Assembly: GCA_030831885.1 (NCBI GenBank)
Contig: JAURKF010000060.1
Span: 1-6,071, forward strand
Direction of reading: 5' to 3'
DNA: 6,071 nucleotides
Origin: Flavobacteriales bacterium
GTDB taxonomy: Bacteria; Bacteroidota; Bacteroidia; Flavobacteriales; UA16
Shown: piece by piece, positions 5,206 to 6,071 of the stretch
How positions within the stretch are numbered: position 1 is the first letter of the stretch
Layout of the letters: each line of letters starts with the position of its first letter
Program-made: the position numbers and the translations under genes
Notes under the pieces: generated by a model
Database searches by the model: none
Told to the model about the DNA's origin: nothing
The model's input: the letters and a program-made list of their open reading frames with translations, nothing else

Positions 5206-6071
5206 GGCCTGATGAAAAGCGTGAGCTCGTCCGGTATGCTAAGCAGGTGTTCGGAATGAGTATTCATCAGGCCTGTGGCCTTTTTCACCTTAGCGAGACG
5301 GTTTATTATTACAAAGCCAAGTCGAAAGACGATGATCACATCATTGAAGATGAACTGCGGTCTTTGGCTGAAGTGCATACCAATTGGGGCTTCTGGCTGA
5401 TGTTTTACAACCTACGAATGAACCACTACACCTGGAATCACAAACGCGTTTACAGAGTTTATAAGAACATGAAACTGAATATGCGCAGAAAATACAAGCG
5501 AAGACTTCCGGCGCGCGTTAAAGAGCCTCTATTGCAGCCATTGATGCCCAACGTCACATGGTCGATGGATTTTATGCACGACAGTCTTCAGTTTGGTAGG
5601 ACTTTTCGTTCGTTCAATGTGATTGATGATTTTAATCGGGAAGCGTTGAATATTACGATTGACACCTCACTCAATAGCCGTCGCGTAATACGCGAACTCG
5701 ATCAACTCATTGATTGGCGTGGCAAACCAGAACGCATCCGAGTTGACAATGGCCCGGAGTTCATCGCTAACGCGTTAGCTCAATGGGCTAATTCAAATGG
5801 CATAGAGCTGCAGTTCATTGAGAAAGGAAAACCCCAACAGAATGGCTACATTGAACGGTTCAATCGATCCTTTCGAACAGAAATCCTTGATGCGTTTTCA
5901 TTCGACAACCTGAGACAAGCCAGACTCCTCACACATGCATGGATGTGGTCATACAATGAAAGACCGCACAGCTCATTGAAATATCACACCCCTGTCCAAT
6001 TCATGTTGAAATATGGAAAACTTCACCAACCCAATAGCCCGTGCGAGTTTCCCACATTCCAACATGACAAC
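5199..6071 (+). CDS. IS3-family transposase OrfB, rve integrase core, 3' partial
   Basis: Read in the -1 frame from the slip site: [20 protein letters not shown], then the HTH-like region with [12 protein letters not shown], then the rve catalytic domain. The catalytic triad is visible: D in TWSMDFMHD (5568-5570), D in RVDNGPEF (5745-5747) and E in [12 protein letters not shown] (5853-5855). The last two are separated by 35 residues, the classic DD(35)E pattern. [17 protein letters not shown] follows as in the family. The frame is open to the last base, so the stop is outside; at about 291 codons little is missing. The first ATG in frame is at 5256, but translation most likely enters by frameshift from orfA, giving OrfAB that performs cut-and-paste through a circular intermediate. 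Confidence 0.94.
5205..5274 (+). promoter_or_regulatory. Stem-loop stimulating -1 frameshift
   Basis: AGGCCTGATGAA (5205-5216) is perfectly complementary to TTCATCAGGCCT (5263-5274), a 12-bp stem enclosing 46 nt. The stem begins 5 nt after the slippery heptamer, within the usual distance for a ribosome-stalling structure. The loop contains further self-complementary bits (GAGCTC) and could form a branched or pseudoknotted fold. It is internal to the transposase, so it is a frameshift stimulator and not a terminator. Confidence 0.8.

Larger units (their letters stand above)
4870..6071 (+). mobile_element. IS3-family insertion sequence (IS407-type), right end outside window
   Basis: A typical IS3-family layout: left end with TG, short orfA, orfB in the -1 frame, a frameshift signal between them, and a DDE transposase. 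OrfA opens [14 protein letters not shown] and contains [17 protein letters not shown], the pattern of the IS407/IS511 branch. About 1.2 kb is present, so only the C-terminal end of orfB (if anything) and the right inverted repeat should be missing. Both reading frames are uninterrupted, so the copy may be active. The 4 bases before the start are CTAG, a candidate target duplication that needs the right junction to confirm. Confidence 0.93.

Overview
The window looks like a chromosomal stretch of a Bacteroidota-type bacterium. The pointers are a Tex-family protein, a UPF0175 small protein, ORF6N and RhuM genes of the kind common in that phylum, a lipoprotein M15 peptidase, and almost no Shine-Dalgarno sequences before the starts. 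No rRNA or other phylogenetic marker is present, so this placement is inference. The window splits into a conserved housekeeping part at the left and a mosaic accessory part to its right.

Layout. Bases 2-2005 hold most of tex, whose N-terminus lies outside the window. Bases 2015-2950 are a gene graveyard. A badly decayed ORF6N-domain remnant (minus strand, about 2022-2214) is followed by an intact small UPF0175-family gene (plus, 2222-2446). Next comes a second ORF6N-domain pseudogene (minus, 2436-2774) that is readable in one frame but interrupted by a single TAG. An intact RhuM-family gene with a phospholipase-D-like C-terminal domain follows (minus, 2954-3850). Bases 3911-4089 hold no gene I can support. 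A secreted or lipid-anchored M15 metallopeptidase is at 4090-4776 (plus). An IS3-family element of the IS407 type begins near 4870 and runs off the right edge, with orfA, orfB and a programmed -1 frameshift signal between them.

How the parts relate. The two minus-strand genes (the ORF6N pseudogene and RhuM) are preceded by the same 37-bp sequence, placed exactly 24 nt before each ATG. Weaker similarity continues to the start codon, so they share a duplicated promoter/leader although their proteins differ. The UPF0175 gene belongs to a family usually paired with a DUF3368/PIN-like toxin. Here the sequence after it turns straight into the antisense of the ORF6N pseudogene, so it looks like an orphan antitoxin caught between two ORF6N wrecks. 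The IS carries the A_AAA_AAG slippery heptamer, followed after 5 nt by a perfect 12-bp stem, a textbook frameshift cassette for making the OrfAB transposase.

The strongest observations are the shared leader, the two ORF6N remnants flanking the lone antitoxin, and the frameshift stem-loop. I did not find a clear new multi-gene system.
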